This document shows positions 23,486-33,762 of a stretch of 64,000 nt of DNA, in pieces. The notes beneath the pieces were generated by a model. That model searched no databases, was not told where the DNA came from, and worked only from the letters and a program-made list of their open reading frames with translations. The position numbers were made by a program, and so were the translations under genes. Origin of the DNA: Neoarius graeffei (lineage: Eukaryota; Chordata; Actinopteri; Siluriformes; Ariidae); contig NC_083571.1 in NCBI RefSeq assembly GCF_027579695.1, positions 36,474,943 through 36,538,942 of the forward strand. Reading direction: 5' to 3'. Position 1 is the stretch's first letter; each line of letters opens with the position of its first letter.

Positions 23486-24900
23486 ATAATTAAGTATAAA
23501 CCTACGATAATAGCCAGCCCCATGAATTGTCTCACCCCCTTTTTGGTCTTGGGCCTCGGGCAGGCCACAATCGCTGAAGTCTTGTTAATTTGGGGACGCA
23601 CCTGCCCATTGCCCAAGTGGAAGCCCGGATACCGTACTTCTACCCGCCCAATTGCACACTTCTTTGGGTTGGCTGTGAGACCCGCCCGCCTCAGCGACCT
23701 AAGGATGGCCCTCAGGTGTTGTAGGTGCCCCGGCCAGTCATTACTATAAATAATGATGTCGTCAAGGTACGCGGCAGCATAGGTGGCGTGGGGGCGGAGG
23801 ACCCTATCCATCAGCCGCTGAAACGTAGCGGGTGCCCCAAACAGCACAAAAGGAAGTGTGACGAACTGGTGTAAACCGAACGGTGTGGAAAAGGCCGTTT
23901 TTTCTCGGGATAATGGAGTCAAGAGGATCTGCCAATAACCCTTTGTTAAATCCAGCATCGAGTAAAAGTGAGCTGTGCCTAGCCGATCGAGCAACTCATC
24001 AGTATGAGGCATTAGGTACTCATTGAATTTAGACACCGCATTGACTTTTCTATAGTCCACACAGAACCGGACCGACCCGTCGGCCTTGGGTACCAAGACC
24101 ACCAGGCTGCTCCAGTCACTGTGGGACTCCTTGATGATGCCCATTTCGAGCATGGCCTCGAGTTCTTCTCGAACCACTTTTTTCTTGTGTTCAGGTAGCC
24201 TGCAAGGGCGGCTATGCACTACCACCCCCGGGGGCGTCTCAATGTGGTGTTCTATGAGGTTGGTGCAGCCGGGCAGGGGCGAGAATACGTCCGAAAACTC
24301 AGTCTGCAACTGGGCAACCTCCGCGAGTTGGGTCGGGGAGAGGTGGTCTCCACAGGGGACCGGAGAGATACGCGATGCCAATGTTCCCTTTTGAACCTCC
24401 GGCCCCAGCTCCGCCTTCTCCGGAACCACCGACACCAACGCCATGGGGACCTCCTCATTCCAGAGTTTGAGCAGATTGAGGTGGTAAACTTGTAACACCC
24501 CACCCCTGTCCGTTCGCCTCACCTCATAGTCAATGTCCCCGACTCGCCGTGTGACCTCAAAGGGTCCTTGCCACTTGGCGACTAATTTGGAGCTTGATGT
24601 GGGCAACAGTATGAGCACTTTATCTCCTAGTGTGAACTTCCTGAGGTGCGTACCCTTGTTGTACAGGCGGGTTTGTTGTTCTTGGGCCTGCCGCAAATTC
24701 TCCTGGGTTAGGTGGGTGAGTGTGTGGAGTTTTGTGCGCAGGTCCATAACATATTGAATTTTGTTTTTACTTGGTGAAAGTCCCTCCTCCCAATTTTCCT
24801 GCAGCACATCTAGAATGCTGCGCGGCTTACTCCCATATAATAATTCAAACGGGGAGAACCCCGTGGAGGCTTGGGGGACCTCTCGCACTGAAAACAACAA
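23464..24900 (-). CDS. Integrase C-terminus and reverse transcriptase, Gmr1-like provirus
   Basis: 478 open codons. The first ~190 residues are integrase C-terminal region (GFSPFELLYG, GDKVLILLPTSSSKL, VYHLNLLKLW). RT follows with VLVPKADGSVRFCVDYRKVN, MLDLTKGYWQI, AFSTPFGLHQF and the catalytic AAYLDDIIIYS near residue 385. The frame ends near 23464 where a shift separates it from RNase H. The direct fusion of integrase C-terminus to RT in one frame shows the int-RT order. Confidence 0.85.
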   Translation of the reverse strand: MLFSVREVPQASTGFSPFELLYGSKPRSILDVLQENWEEGLSPSKNKIQYVMDLRTKLHTLTHLTQENLRQAQEQQTRLYNKGTHLRKFTLGDKVLILLPTSSSKLVAKWQGPFEVTRRVGDIDYEVRRTDRGGVLQVYHLNLLKLWNEEVPMALVSVVPEKAELGPEVQKGTLASRISPVPCGDHLSPTQLAEVAQLQTEFSDVFSPLPGCTNLIEHHIETPPGVVVHSRPCRLPEHKKKVVREELEAMLEMGIIKESHSDWSSLVVLVPKADGSVRFCVDYRKVNAVSKFNEYLMPHTDELLDRLGTAHFYSMLDLTKGYWQILLTPLSREKTAFSTPFGLHQFVTLPFVLFGAPATFQRLMDRVLRPHATYAAAYLDDIIIYSNDWPGHLQHLRAILRSLRRAGLTANPKKCAIGRVEVRYPGFHLGNGQVRPQINKTSAIVACPRPKTKKGVRQFMGLAIIVGLYLIIWTSPAH

Positions 24901-25028
24901 GGGTTCGAGCCACTTATCCCAGTTACGTGCATCCTCACTTACGAATTTTTAATTATATTTTTGAGGGTGCGATTGATGTGGGTGATAAACGCTGGTGCGG
25001 ATCGACTTAATACCCAACAACCCATACA
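24900..25028 (-). pseudogene. Integrase fragment beyond the hAT insertion
   Basis: Continues the core (GIKSIRTS, VYHP in a shifted frame). A small deletion joins the ATCACCCACA region to TCAATCGC near 24980, removing the segment that should carry the catalytic Glu; a further frameshift lies near 24945. Confidence 0.65.
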
Positions 25029-25880
25029 CAGTGGTCGAGTTGTTAAATCAAACCGGGGGGATGGTGAAATTTTTAGTCGCGTGTCGACCCATCGGTGGGA
25101 AACTGGTTTGCTTTTAGGAGGGTTTGCACACAACGTAGGTCTGTGGACCTTGTTCTTTTACCAGACATACAGTATTTTGTGCTGATAAAGTGTGTAGTAC
25201 ACACTGTGTACCCTTTTTATTGTTGTAAAAAAACATAATACACTGGTATTTTACTGCAAAACATGCACAGTGTGGCTGTCATGTGTCATATTTAGTCAGT
25301 CTCCTGGCTGACATACCTACCACATTCTCCATATTAGGGTGAAATGCAGATGACAAATTTGAAGTGTAACTTCATAGTCATGGTAGGCTCCTTTTAAATC
25401 GTTTGGTAAATAATTTATTAAAACCTCAGCAAGCAATGTAAATGAACAACTGAATCTTTTCATATCAAGACAATAGAATTTTTATTCAAAGCTGAACATT
25501 GGGAACATTGAGTTAAATACAGAGGTAGGTAGGTAACCAATAAGTTAAACAAGCAACAGTAAATTGTAAATCAGACTAAACTTCCTAAAAGATGTTTGAG
25601 GCATTATGCATTTTTTTGTTTTTTCCTTTTTGTTATTATTGTGTTTATTCTTATGAGTAATGCAAATTATACATGTCCATACTGGTTATTATTTTAATGG
25701 AAAGAAAAGAAAAGACCAAAAAAAAGTCCTCCATTGTGGGGGAGTGAAGGTGGGCAAAGAAATAGCTTTACTTCTCATGGCTTTCCTACCTCGTAGAAAT
25801 TTCCAAAGACTTTCATAATCATGTTTTTTGTGGTCAATTTTCCAGGCTCTTGCTTTTGGATCATTAGCTAAGCAATGGTG

Positions 25881-26354
25881 TTAAAGCCAAGAGTTGACAT
25901 ACACCTCTGGTTTGAACAGTGTCAATGGAGGGCCAACACACCGGATGAAAAGCAACGCTGAGATACTGGTACTTCTTACTTCTAGGGAGCTTCGAGTTGT
26001 TGTTAGAATGTTCATTTGACTGAAACCATGCTCACATTCAGCTGTAGAGATGACGAGTGTGTCCACAGCTTGAAGGAGGGGTTTAAGCTCTTCTGGTGGC
26101 TTTATTTCAGCATCAGCTTTAATTGTGGCCATGTCAATATACTCTCTCATCCCTCTCTGAATTTGTCTTTCGTCATTAAGACTGAAAAAGGAGCAGAGTT
26201 CCTGGATCTCCTTTTCGGCATAACGAATCCCACATCCATCTGGCCAGTTGGAGGACTGCAGAATTTTAACACTGTGAAGAAAGCGCTGGTATTCTTCTTT
26301 GCTTTTCTGTTTACCCGGCAGGCATCCCATTCTGTTCTCAATTTTTGCAGCCAA
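25881..26354 (-). pseudogene. hAT transposase C-terminal part
   Basis: 157 open codons ending in the hAT dimerisation region (ISTAECEHGFSQMNILTTTR, SLEVRSTSISALLFI). The catalytic middle of the transposase is absent between this and the N-terminal piece at 26698-26889, so the element is probably a non-autonomous deletion product. Confidence 0.7.
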
Positions 26355-26697
26355 GGCATGAAAAAACTGTTGTCAGTTTATTTCTCTGTACCTTGAATTG
26401 TTTGTCAATGGGACTTTTTTTGTCAATTTTTTTGAATTGTTTGTCAATGAGGCAATGAAGCCTTCAAAACTGCTAGTGTCCTTTATTTTAGCCTTTCTGT
26501 CTTGAATAACACTTTTTGTTGCCTGAAGAATAACAAACGAACATCCAGGCTGATTAAATTAATGGCCTTATGCAAGAAATCAAAGCTAACATGAACCTGA
26601 GTAAGCTATCGATAGCTGGCTAGACTCCAAACTAACATTCATTATGATAGCTGTGTTGTTATCTACCGCTCACAAATTAGGCTACATATCGGTAACT

Positions 26698-26889
26698 TTA
26701 CAGCATGATAGTGGGCTCACAGAAAGTGTGACTGATATTCGTAACTCTTGACTTACCTCCTGAAATGTTTTTTCTTGCGATCTTAAATCCGAACTTGCTT
26801 AGGTCTTGCTGTCCACGCCGCTTGGCCATGATGCTGCAATCTGCTGCTGTCACTGACGCTGAATGAAATAAAAAATAACGGAACCCCAA
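26698..26889 (-). pseudogene. hAT transposase N-terminal piece
   Basis: Short open piece with a plausible start at MAKRRGQQDLSKFGFKIARK (near 26829), reading toward the C-terminal part; followed within ~80 bases by a possible donor region. Weak on its own; assigned by position in the element. Confidence 0.45.
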
Positions 26890-27126
26890 CTGAATGTCAC
26901 CTCCTCAAACGCTTCGCTTGCGCGTGCCCTCTCTCGCGGTAGCTTATTGTATGCTAAGTTTCAGCAAAACTACGTGGAATGGCATTTCTAATTCCAATGT
27001 TAAATAGAAGTAATGTCCACATTTATTGATAAAATTGCTCAAGGGAAGGGAGGGGATGCCCGTTTTAGAGGGGGGAGATTTTGACCATTTTTTATTCCAG
27101 GGGGGATGGCATCCCCCCATCCCCCC

Positions 27127-28035
27127 TCAACTCGAGTACAGCCCATACAGTTTCTTTAGTGCGCGTGACATAAACGCGGTGCCTTGGTCTGTCAGAATCT
27201 CTTTCGGGATTCCAACTCGGGAGATAACGCGGAACAGTGCCTCTGCAATACTGCATGCTGAGATATTGCGAAGAGGCACTGCTTCCGGGTATCGTGTTGC
27301 ATAGTCCACCAGAACTAATATAAAGCGGTACCCTCGTGTTGACCGATATAATGGCCTGAGGAGATCCATCCCAATTCTTTCGAACGGGGTCTCGATTAAT
27401 GGTAGAGGGCGCAAAGGCGCTTTTGGAATGGCCGCTGGATTTACTAACTGGCATTCACGGCATGCTGTACACCACCTACGGACATCGCTGCGAATCCCTG
27501 GCCAATAGAACGGGGCCATTATTCGGACTAGTGTTTTATCCTACCCTAAGTGTCCAGCCATGGGATTAAAGTGAGCAACCTGGAATACCAATTCCCGGCG
27601 GCTCTTCAGAATCAAAAGCTGCGTGATTTGCTCTTTAGTTTGAGTGTCCTGCGTCACTCGGTATAATCTATCCTTCATAATCGCGAAGTAGGGGAAGGAC
27701 GGGGTGGCGTTTGGCTGGAGCATTTGACCATCGATTACTCTCACTTGGTCAAATGCATGCCACAGAGTCTCGTCTTGTGACTGCTCTAATGGGAAATCCG
27801 CGAGGGATTCCCCAAGAGAGAGAGGAGGAGCCAGCGGCTCCTCACTCTGACGCGGAGCTGACGTAGACGGCTCTGTGACAGCTGCTCCTGCCAACGTGAT
27901 ACCGGGACCTCCCCCTGCTAAACTATGGCAGGAGGACCCACTCTTCACTAAATAACTCATTAGTTCCCCAAATCCCGGCCAATCAGTCCCCAAAATTATA
28001 GAGTGGGTAAGGCGAGGATTAACCGCCGCCTTCAC
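27127..28035 (-). pseudogene. Integrase N-terminal part, Gmr1-like provirus
   Basis: Linker and zinc-finger region at 27541-28035 (ELVFQVAHFNPMAGHLG), a TAG stop at 27538-27540, then the finger and catalytic core at 27127-27519 (CTACREC, GMDLLRPLYRSTRGYRF, ILTDQGTAF). The core is cut after the second catalytic Asp by the hAT insertion at 27141. Confidence 0.75.
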
Positions 28036-28601
28036 TATAAATTTTTCCCCTCGGAAAAAAATGTGGACCTAAAGGGTAAAGGGTAGCTGTGAACATCCTC
28101 GTGCACACACAACACCTTCACCAATTGTGCTCCCCCCAATGCCTCACCTTGCACCAGGTTTTGGTGGATTGAGGTCTGATTACAACCCGAATCCACCAAT
28201 GCCTGATATGTATCCCCTTGGATACTCACCGGTATGCGATACGCTCTGGCCCGATCGAGGGCGGCTCCTGGCGCGTCGGGGATCCGAACCATCGCTGAGC
28301 ACTGCTGTTGGAGGTGGCCCGGCTCCCCGCAGTGCCAGCAAACCGGCCCGGGCTTCCTCTCTGCACTGGTGCTCTGGGGCTCACTCACCTGAGGGGGGGG
28401 AGAGACAGACACAGACGGGAGAAATGGGAGGGCACCGCAGGTGCGGCGGGCTGGCTGGGGTGGGGCCGGCCCCCGCCTCCGCGGTGGGGGAACGGGGCGA
28501 GGACGAGACACAGGAGGAGAGGGAGAGAGAGAGAGAGAGAGAGAGGAGAAGGGAGCTCGATTGCCTGATCCAGCGACACCGGGTGGTGGCACTGGACCCA
28601 C
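28035..28601 (-). CDS. Zinc knuckle and protease, Gmr1-like provirus
   Basis: Open for 188 codons. Pro/Arg-rich leader, then a CCHC knuckle (CWHCGEPGHLQQQC, near 28300-28340), then an aspartic protease with intact active-site motif LVDSGCNQTS (near 28190). The relics in the units have lost both motifs. Confidence 0.75.
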   Translation of the reverse strand: MGPVPPPGVAGSGNRAPFSSLSLSLSPSPPVSRPRPVPPPRRRGPAPPQPARRTCGALPFLPSVSVSPPPQVSEPQSTSAERKPGPVCWHCGEPGHLQQQCSAMVRIPDAPGAALDRARAYRIPVSIQGDTYQALVDSGCNQTSIHQNLVQGEALGGAQLVKVLCVHEDVHSYPLPFRSTFFSEGKNL

Positions 28602-29090
28602 TCTGCAGCTCCGGCTGGTAGACGTGCGATGAACTGCTCCAGCGCCACCTGGTCGATGATCCCCTCAGCGTTGCAGTTGTCGGCCCTCAACCACCACCCG
28701 CAGGTGCCCCGGAGTTGCTGGCCAAATGCGAACGGCTGGCGGACTTCATCAAAGCGCAAAGAGCGGAAGCGCTGCCATTGTTGCTCGGGGGTGCGTCCCA
28801 CACTTGAGGACGGCCTGGCGAAGGTCCACGTAGGCCAGCCAGCGGTCGGCGGGGAGCTGTAGAGCGGCCAGCTGCGCCTCTCCCATTAGCAGGGGGAGGA
28901 GGTGCGCCGCGCGCTGTTCCATCGGCCACCCTGAGGTCTCTGCAACCTGTTCAAAGAGCGTGAGGAAGGCCTCGGGGTCATCCTGCGGGCCCATCTTTGT
29001 CAGGGTGAAGGGGGATGGTCCCGCGGCAGTGGACCCCGCCGACGCAAGGAGGTGCCGGAACGCCTGACGTTCGTCCTGCTGAGCCAGCAC
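28385..29090 (-). pseudogene. gag with SCAN-like region, Gmr1-like provirus
   Basis: Two frames joined by a frameshift near 28797. 28749-29090 carries the N-terminal part (DPEAFLTLFEQVAE, WAYVDLRQAVLK-type). 28500-28801 carries the SCAN-like helices (EQQWQRFRSLRFDEVRQPFA, ALEQFIARLPAGAAEWV). SCAN domains of vertebrate zinc-finger proteins are known to derive from Gmr1-like gag; this supports the family call. A second shift lies in the (AG)n run at 28525-28546. Confidence 0.75.
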
Positions 29091-29247
29091 CAGGGACTCG
29101 AACCGCTGTTCCTGTTCCCTCCGGAGGGCGACTAGTGCCTGGTGCTGGCTTTGCTGGGCCGTGGTGAGGGCGTGGACCAGCTAGGCGAAAGGGGAGGACT
29201 CCATGGGGCTGTTTTCTTCTGTGCTCCGTCCCGGGTTTCGGCACCAC

Positions 29248-29556
29248 TGTAGCAACTCGGATGGGTGGGTGGAGCACAGAAGGACAGCAGGCCAGAACTG
29301 AGTTTACACACATTTATTATAGCTTTTCAGCCTTAATTATACTTTTCTACACACACATACACACGCACACACCAGTCGTCTGGTTGGGGAGCGAACTCTT
29401 TCTGCTCTTGCTCTCTTCCTTAAATAGGGCGCGGTCACTGGGGAAGACACACAAACACAGGTTAATTCACCTCAGGTGTAGTGATTCTGCCACTAACCTT
29501 CCCCGACTCCACCCTCCGGTCACCGACCGATGCTTGGCCACGCCCCCACTGCCACA
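29248..29556 (-). repeat. 5' LTR of the Gmr1-like provirus
   Basis: 309 bases, about 95% like the 3' LTR by eye, which suggests an insertion of moderate age. Confidence 0.85.
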
Positions 29557-29561
29557 ATCAC

Positions 29562-30240
29562 ATTTTGAACGGCAAACAGTTTGTCAGCTGTACATGATTA
29601 GGTCAAAAAGGTCGAAAAAACCCTAGATAGTTAACTTTTGCTGTTTTCACAGTTAGTGTAGCTTCTCCATTGTTGTTTTGCTGAGGTTTTGGTGCTGCCA
29701 ATCAAGATGGTACTCAGCATGTGTAGAGGCAAAAAGCCACAAAAATTCCGATATGACCATTGTCATTCATGTCGCATGGCCACACATCAGATATGTATCT
29801 GAATGAGGACCACATATGAACGTGACTCAAATCTGATTTGAAAAGATTGGAGTTCTGTGTCCACACAGCCCAGAAAACATCAGATCTGGGTCTCATTAAG
29901 GCAAAAAAAAAAAATCAGATTTGAATCACTTCAGCCTGGTAATGTGAATGGAGCCTAAGTGGCTAGTCACTCCATTATCAACGAAGGCAAGTGAATGCAT
30001 GAGATTGGGGGGCAATAGCAGTTACCAAAACATTTTGTGCAAATAAACCCTCCTGAACTGCCGCTTTACCTCAGACAAAAACTATTAACAAACAGTTTCA
30101 CTAGACTGAAGACTGAGGGCATACTCACATGAAGCATGATAGCTTTTACTGCTCCTGAGAGCGATTTGCTGGTTCCTTGCTCCCCTGCTGGCCTGCACTC
30201 ACACTGCACTTTATGTTCCAGTCCCAAATGCAGTTAATAT
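29562..30240. other. Non-coding stretch between the provirus and the SINE pair
   Basis: No gene seen. The part up to about 29956 ends in GGTAATGTGAATGGAGCC after an A-run, which looks like the terminus of an old DNA transposon (inverted it reads AGGCTCCATTCACATTACC), but no partner end is found. Confidence 0.4.
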
Positions 30241-30250
30241 GTAATCACAG

Positions 30251-30631
30251 GGGGGCGGCACGGTGGTGTAGTGGTTAGCGCTGTCGCCTCACAGCAAGAA
30301 GGTCCTGGGTTCGAGCCCCGGGGCCGGCGAGGGCCTTTCTGTGTGGAGTTTGCATGTTCTCCCCGTGTCCGCGTGGGTTTCCTCCGGGTGCTCCGGTTTC
30401 CCCCACAGTCCAAAGACATGCAGGTTAGGTTAACTGGTGACTCTAAATTGACCGTAGGTGTGAATGTGAGTGTGAATGGTTGTCTGTGTCTATGTGTCAG
30501 CCCTGTGATGACCTGCCGACTTGTCCAGGGTGTACCCCGCCTTTTGCCCGTAGTCAGCTGGGATAGGCTCCAGCTTGCCTGCGACCCTGTAGAAGGATAA
30601 AGCGGCTAGAGATAATGAGATGAGATGAGAT
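30251..30631 (+). mobile_element. Mermaid-like SINE, first of a pair
   Basis: Full copy flanked by GTAATCACAG at 30241-30250 and 30632-30641. Confidence 0.85.
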
Positions 30632-30641
30632 GTAATCACAG

Positions 30642-31023
30642 GGCGGCACGGTGGTGTAGTGGTTAGCGCTGTCACCTCACAGCAAGAAGGTCCTGGGTTC
30701 GAGCCCCGGGCCGGCGAGGGCCTTTCTGTGTGGAGTTTGCATGTTCTCCCCGTGTCCGCGTGGGTTTCCTCCGGGTGCTCCAGTTTCCCCCACAGTCCAA
30801 AGACATGCAGGTTAGGTTAACTGGTGACTCTAAATTGACCGTAGGTGTGAATGTGAGTGTGAATGGTTGTCTGTGTCTATGTGTCAGCCCTGTGATGACC
30901 TGGCGACTTGTCCAGGGTGTACCCCGCCTTTCACCCGTAGTCAGCTGGGATAGGCTCCAGCTTCCCTGCGACCCTGTAGAAGGATAAAGTGGCTAGAGAT
31001 AATGAGATGAGATGAGATGAGAT
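30642..31023 (+). mobile_element. Mermaid-like SINE, second of a pair
   Basis: Full copy flanked by GTAATCACAG at 30632-30641 and 31024-31033; the middle repeat is shared with the first copy. Confidence 0.85.
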
Positions 31024-31110
31024 GTAATCACAGTGCAGCTTCACTCAATGATTACAATTTGCATTCATTAGCAAGGGAAGAACCAGATCTGTTATTAACC
31101 TAAATATTCT

Positions 31111-33155
31111 TCAATGAAATGAAAAGTACACAATATAGCCTTCAAGTTTCATGCAGTTAGCGATCACACTGTGTATGAGCCCGACTGAACCACACCTGAA
31201 CACAGCTCTTGTAAGCGGGCCAAGTACTGTACTGTATGGTAATAATTGGCTAACTCCAAAAAGGCATGTACATGGTGCTTGGTGGTGGGTTGGGGGCAGT
31301 TCTGCATGGTCTTTATGTTCTTGGCCTGGGGCTTCAGCAGGCCTTGGCTGATGCAGTAGCCTAGGGAGTGTGTCTCGGTTCAGCCCCAGATAGCATGTCT
31401 GGGGTTGCTGATTAAACCAGCCTTTCACAGCTCCCCCAGGATGGATTTGAGGTGGTGCGGGTGATCGGCCCAGATGGACAAATGGATGATGACATCGTCC
31501 AGATATGCAGTGGCAAAATCCCGGTGGGAGTGATGGATGATGTCCATAAGCCTTTGGAATGTGGCTGGTACTTGATGGAGGCCAAAGGGGGGAACCTGGT
31601 ACTGCCAGTGGCCTGACACAGTGGTGAAAGCTGTTTTGGGGTGGTTCTAGTGCATCAGGGCCACTTGCCAGTTGCATTTGGTCAGATCCAGTTTTGATAG
31701 GAAGCAGGCCCTCCCCAGTCTGTCATCCAGGTAATCCACTCTGGGCAGGGGCTAGCTGTTGAAGACTGAGATGGAGCTGAGTTCCTGAAGTCATTGCAGA
31801 GTCTCAGACTTCCATCAGGCTTGGTAACTGCCATGATGGAGTTTGAGCAGGGGCTGATAGATTTCTTAATGATGCTGGCCCAGAGCATTCATGCCACTTC
31901 CCCCTGGATCGCATGACGATGGGCCACTGGGATGTGATGGGGCATTGCCAGACCACAACCCCAGAGGGCTCTTGATGTCATGTTGGATCAGTTGGGTCCA
32001 CCCTGGTTCTATTGCAAAGACATCCTGGATCTGGTCAAGCAATTCTCCCAGCTCTTAATGCTGAGGACTGGAGAGGTCTTTTTCCAGGTGGACCAGAAGA
32101 CACCCAGACAGGTCTGTGGAGGAGAGAATGTGGGGCTGAGAGCAGTGGCATTGGCTTAATCCATTGTTTTAGCAGTTTAATGTGAAAAATTTGGGCACCA
32201 CTGCACTTAGCTGGCTCTTGTACGCGATATTTCACTGGCCCCATGTTCTCAACTACTGTGAACAGGTCCTGATAGCATGCCAAGAACTTGCAGCTAGTGC
32301 TGGGGACCAGGAGGAGGACATGGTCACCAAATTGGAACTCCCTGGGCTGGGCCACCCATTTGAAGAAACGACTTTACTCGGCCTGGTTGGAGAGCAGGTG
32401 CTGGCACATGATAGGGGTCATCTTGTCCATGTGTTCCTGCATCTCCCTTAAATAATTGATTGTGGTCAAGAAAAGGGATGGCTGCTCTTCCAATGCCTTC
32501 TTGGCGATGTGCAGGAGACCCCGGGGCCTTCTCTTGAACAGGAGCTCAATGGATGTGAAACCCATTGATGACTGTGGAGCCTCCCAGACCATGAACAGGA
32601 TTTATGGGATAAGGAGGTCCTGGTGTTGGCTGCCCATGTCCACAATGCATGTCAGCATCCTCCTCAGGGTCTGGTTGAATTTCACAACCAGCCCGTCCAC
32701 TGGGGGTGGTACACAGAGGTGTGGCACTGTCTCACATGCAACAACTGGCACACATCGGCCATGAGTTTTGAGATGAAGGGCATGCCTTTGTCAGTGAGGA
32801 GGTCTTTGAGGATCCCCACATGGGAGAACAGCAGAACCAGTTCCCTGGCAATCTTTTTGGAAGTCACCTTCCTGAGGGGAACTGCCATGAAGTAGTGGGT
32901 GGCATAGCAGGGCAGTGCACTGCCAAAAGGGGGCAGTATTGACAGAAGTTCTTGACTTTGGCATTCATGCCTGGCCAAAGGAAATGAACCTTGATTGTTT
33001 TCCAGGGTATTCTGGTCCACCAGGTGGCAGTGGCATTTGCAGTATGCAACTCACCTTCTGCAGTGCAAGCCTCAGTGTCCTTGTGCTTCCCATCCAGGCA
33101 CACATCTCGCAGTGGCAGGGTGTGGTCCACTGGTCTCCATGGTGTGCATGGTCAT
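31111..33155 (-). pseudogene. Old Gmr1-like element, integrase-RT part
   Basis: Minus strand, in order from 33155 down: integrase core remnants (LLTDKGMPFISKL, TSVYHPQWTG at 32682-33020), integrase C-terminal region (FGDHVLLLVPSTSCKF at 32035-32355), and RT (KPDGSLRLCNDF near 31800; AYLDDVIIHLS near 31500). RT and integrase order is again Gmr1-type. Many stops and shifts. Confidence 0.7.
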
Positions 33156-33749
33156 TGTTAGGACTAGGACTGTTTTGGCCTCTAGAGGCCGCTGTTTTTT
33201 CCTTTTTGTGTCATGTTTATTTTGGCCTCTAGAGGCCGCCACTGTTCCTGTGTTTTGTGTTTTTGTTAATTGCCTGTTTAGTCCTAATTATCTTCACCTG
33301 TGTCCTTAATTAGTTTGTGTATTTATACCCCTGAGTTCAGTCCTCTTGTCACGGAGTCTTTGTGCTGTTATGTTTATCTCCAGTTTCCTCTGTACCGTGT
33401 TCTTTGTTTTGCACTTTGCTTTTCTGTTTTTTTGGCTTTTGTTTTGTACCTTTGGATATTTTTATTTTTGTGATCTTCTGAGCTTTTGCATTTTTGCCTT
33501 TTCCTTTTTGGACTTTGAACTTTTGATATTTTATTTTTCCCTTTGTCTTCCCAGTATTGGTTTATACTCTTTGTTTTTGTTTTTTGTTTTCCCCTGTATA
33601 TAGTGTATATAGTATAAATAAACCTTTTGATACTTTTTCTACTTCTGCCTCACGCCTGTGCATTTGAGTCATCCCCCTGGTGGCCTAGTGGGGGTTTGCT
33701 GGATTATCACACCAACGAACCAGGTTTGAATCCCAGCAAAACCCTAACA
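33156..33749 (+). repeat. 5' LTR of the chromodomain element
   Basis: 594 bases, TGTTAGG...CCTAACA. TATA-like TTTATA at 33322-33327; two copies of the palindrome GGCCTCTAGAGGCC at 33177-33190 and 33224-33237; AATAAA near 33617. Confidence 0.9.
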
Positions 33750-33750
33750 G

Positions 33751-33761
33751 AAAGACTCCGT
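33751..33761 (+). other. Self-priming site of the chromodomain element
   Basis: AAAGACTCCGT, two bases after the 5' LTR, is the exact reverse complement of ACGGAGTCTTT at 33351-33361, which lies 27 bases after the TATA-like box where the RNA should begin. In Tf1/sushi elements the 5' end of the RNA folds back on such a site to prime reverse transcription. Confidence 0.75.
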
Positions 33762-33762
33762 C

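Larger units (their letters stand above)
25029..27141. mobile_element. hAT DNA transposon inside the Gmr1-like integrase
   Basis: 2113 bases with 8-base target duplication CCCATACA (25021-25028, 27142-27149). Ends match as inverted repeats: CAGTGGTCGAGTTG at left, CTGTACTCGAGTTG at right read inward, both followed by a G-run with GGGGGATGG. 8-base duplications are the hAT signature. The space between the two transposase pieces is AT-rich. Confidence 0.85.
22608..29556 (-). mobile_element. Gmr1-like Ty3/gypsy provirus (nearly full length, inactive)
   Basis: LTRs 22608-22916 and 29248-29556 (309 bases each, about 15 differences), 5-base target duplication ATCAC (22603-22607, 29557-29561). On the minus strand: primer-binding site starting TGGTGCCGAAACCC one base in from the LTR, gag with SCAN-like region, zinc knuckle, protease, integrase, reverse transcriptase, RNase H. 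Integrase before RT is the order known for Gmr1-like elements, unlike other Ty3/gypsy elements. Frames are broken and a hAT element interrupts the integrase. Confidence 0.85.

Noticed and set aside
27092..29626. Plus-strand frames across the Gmr1-like provirus
   Set aside because: They are antisense shadows of gag, protease and integrase.
33346..33603. Hydrophobic reading frame in the LTR (repeated at 38261)
   Set aside because: T-rich LTR sequence; the frame arises from composition.
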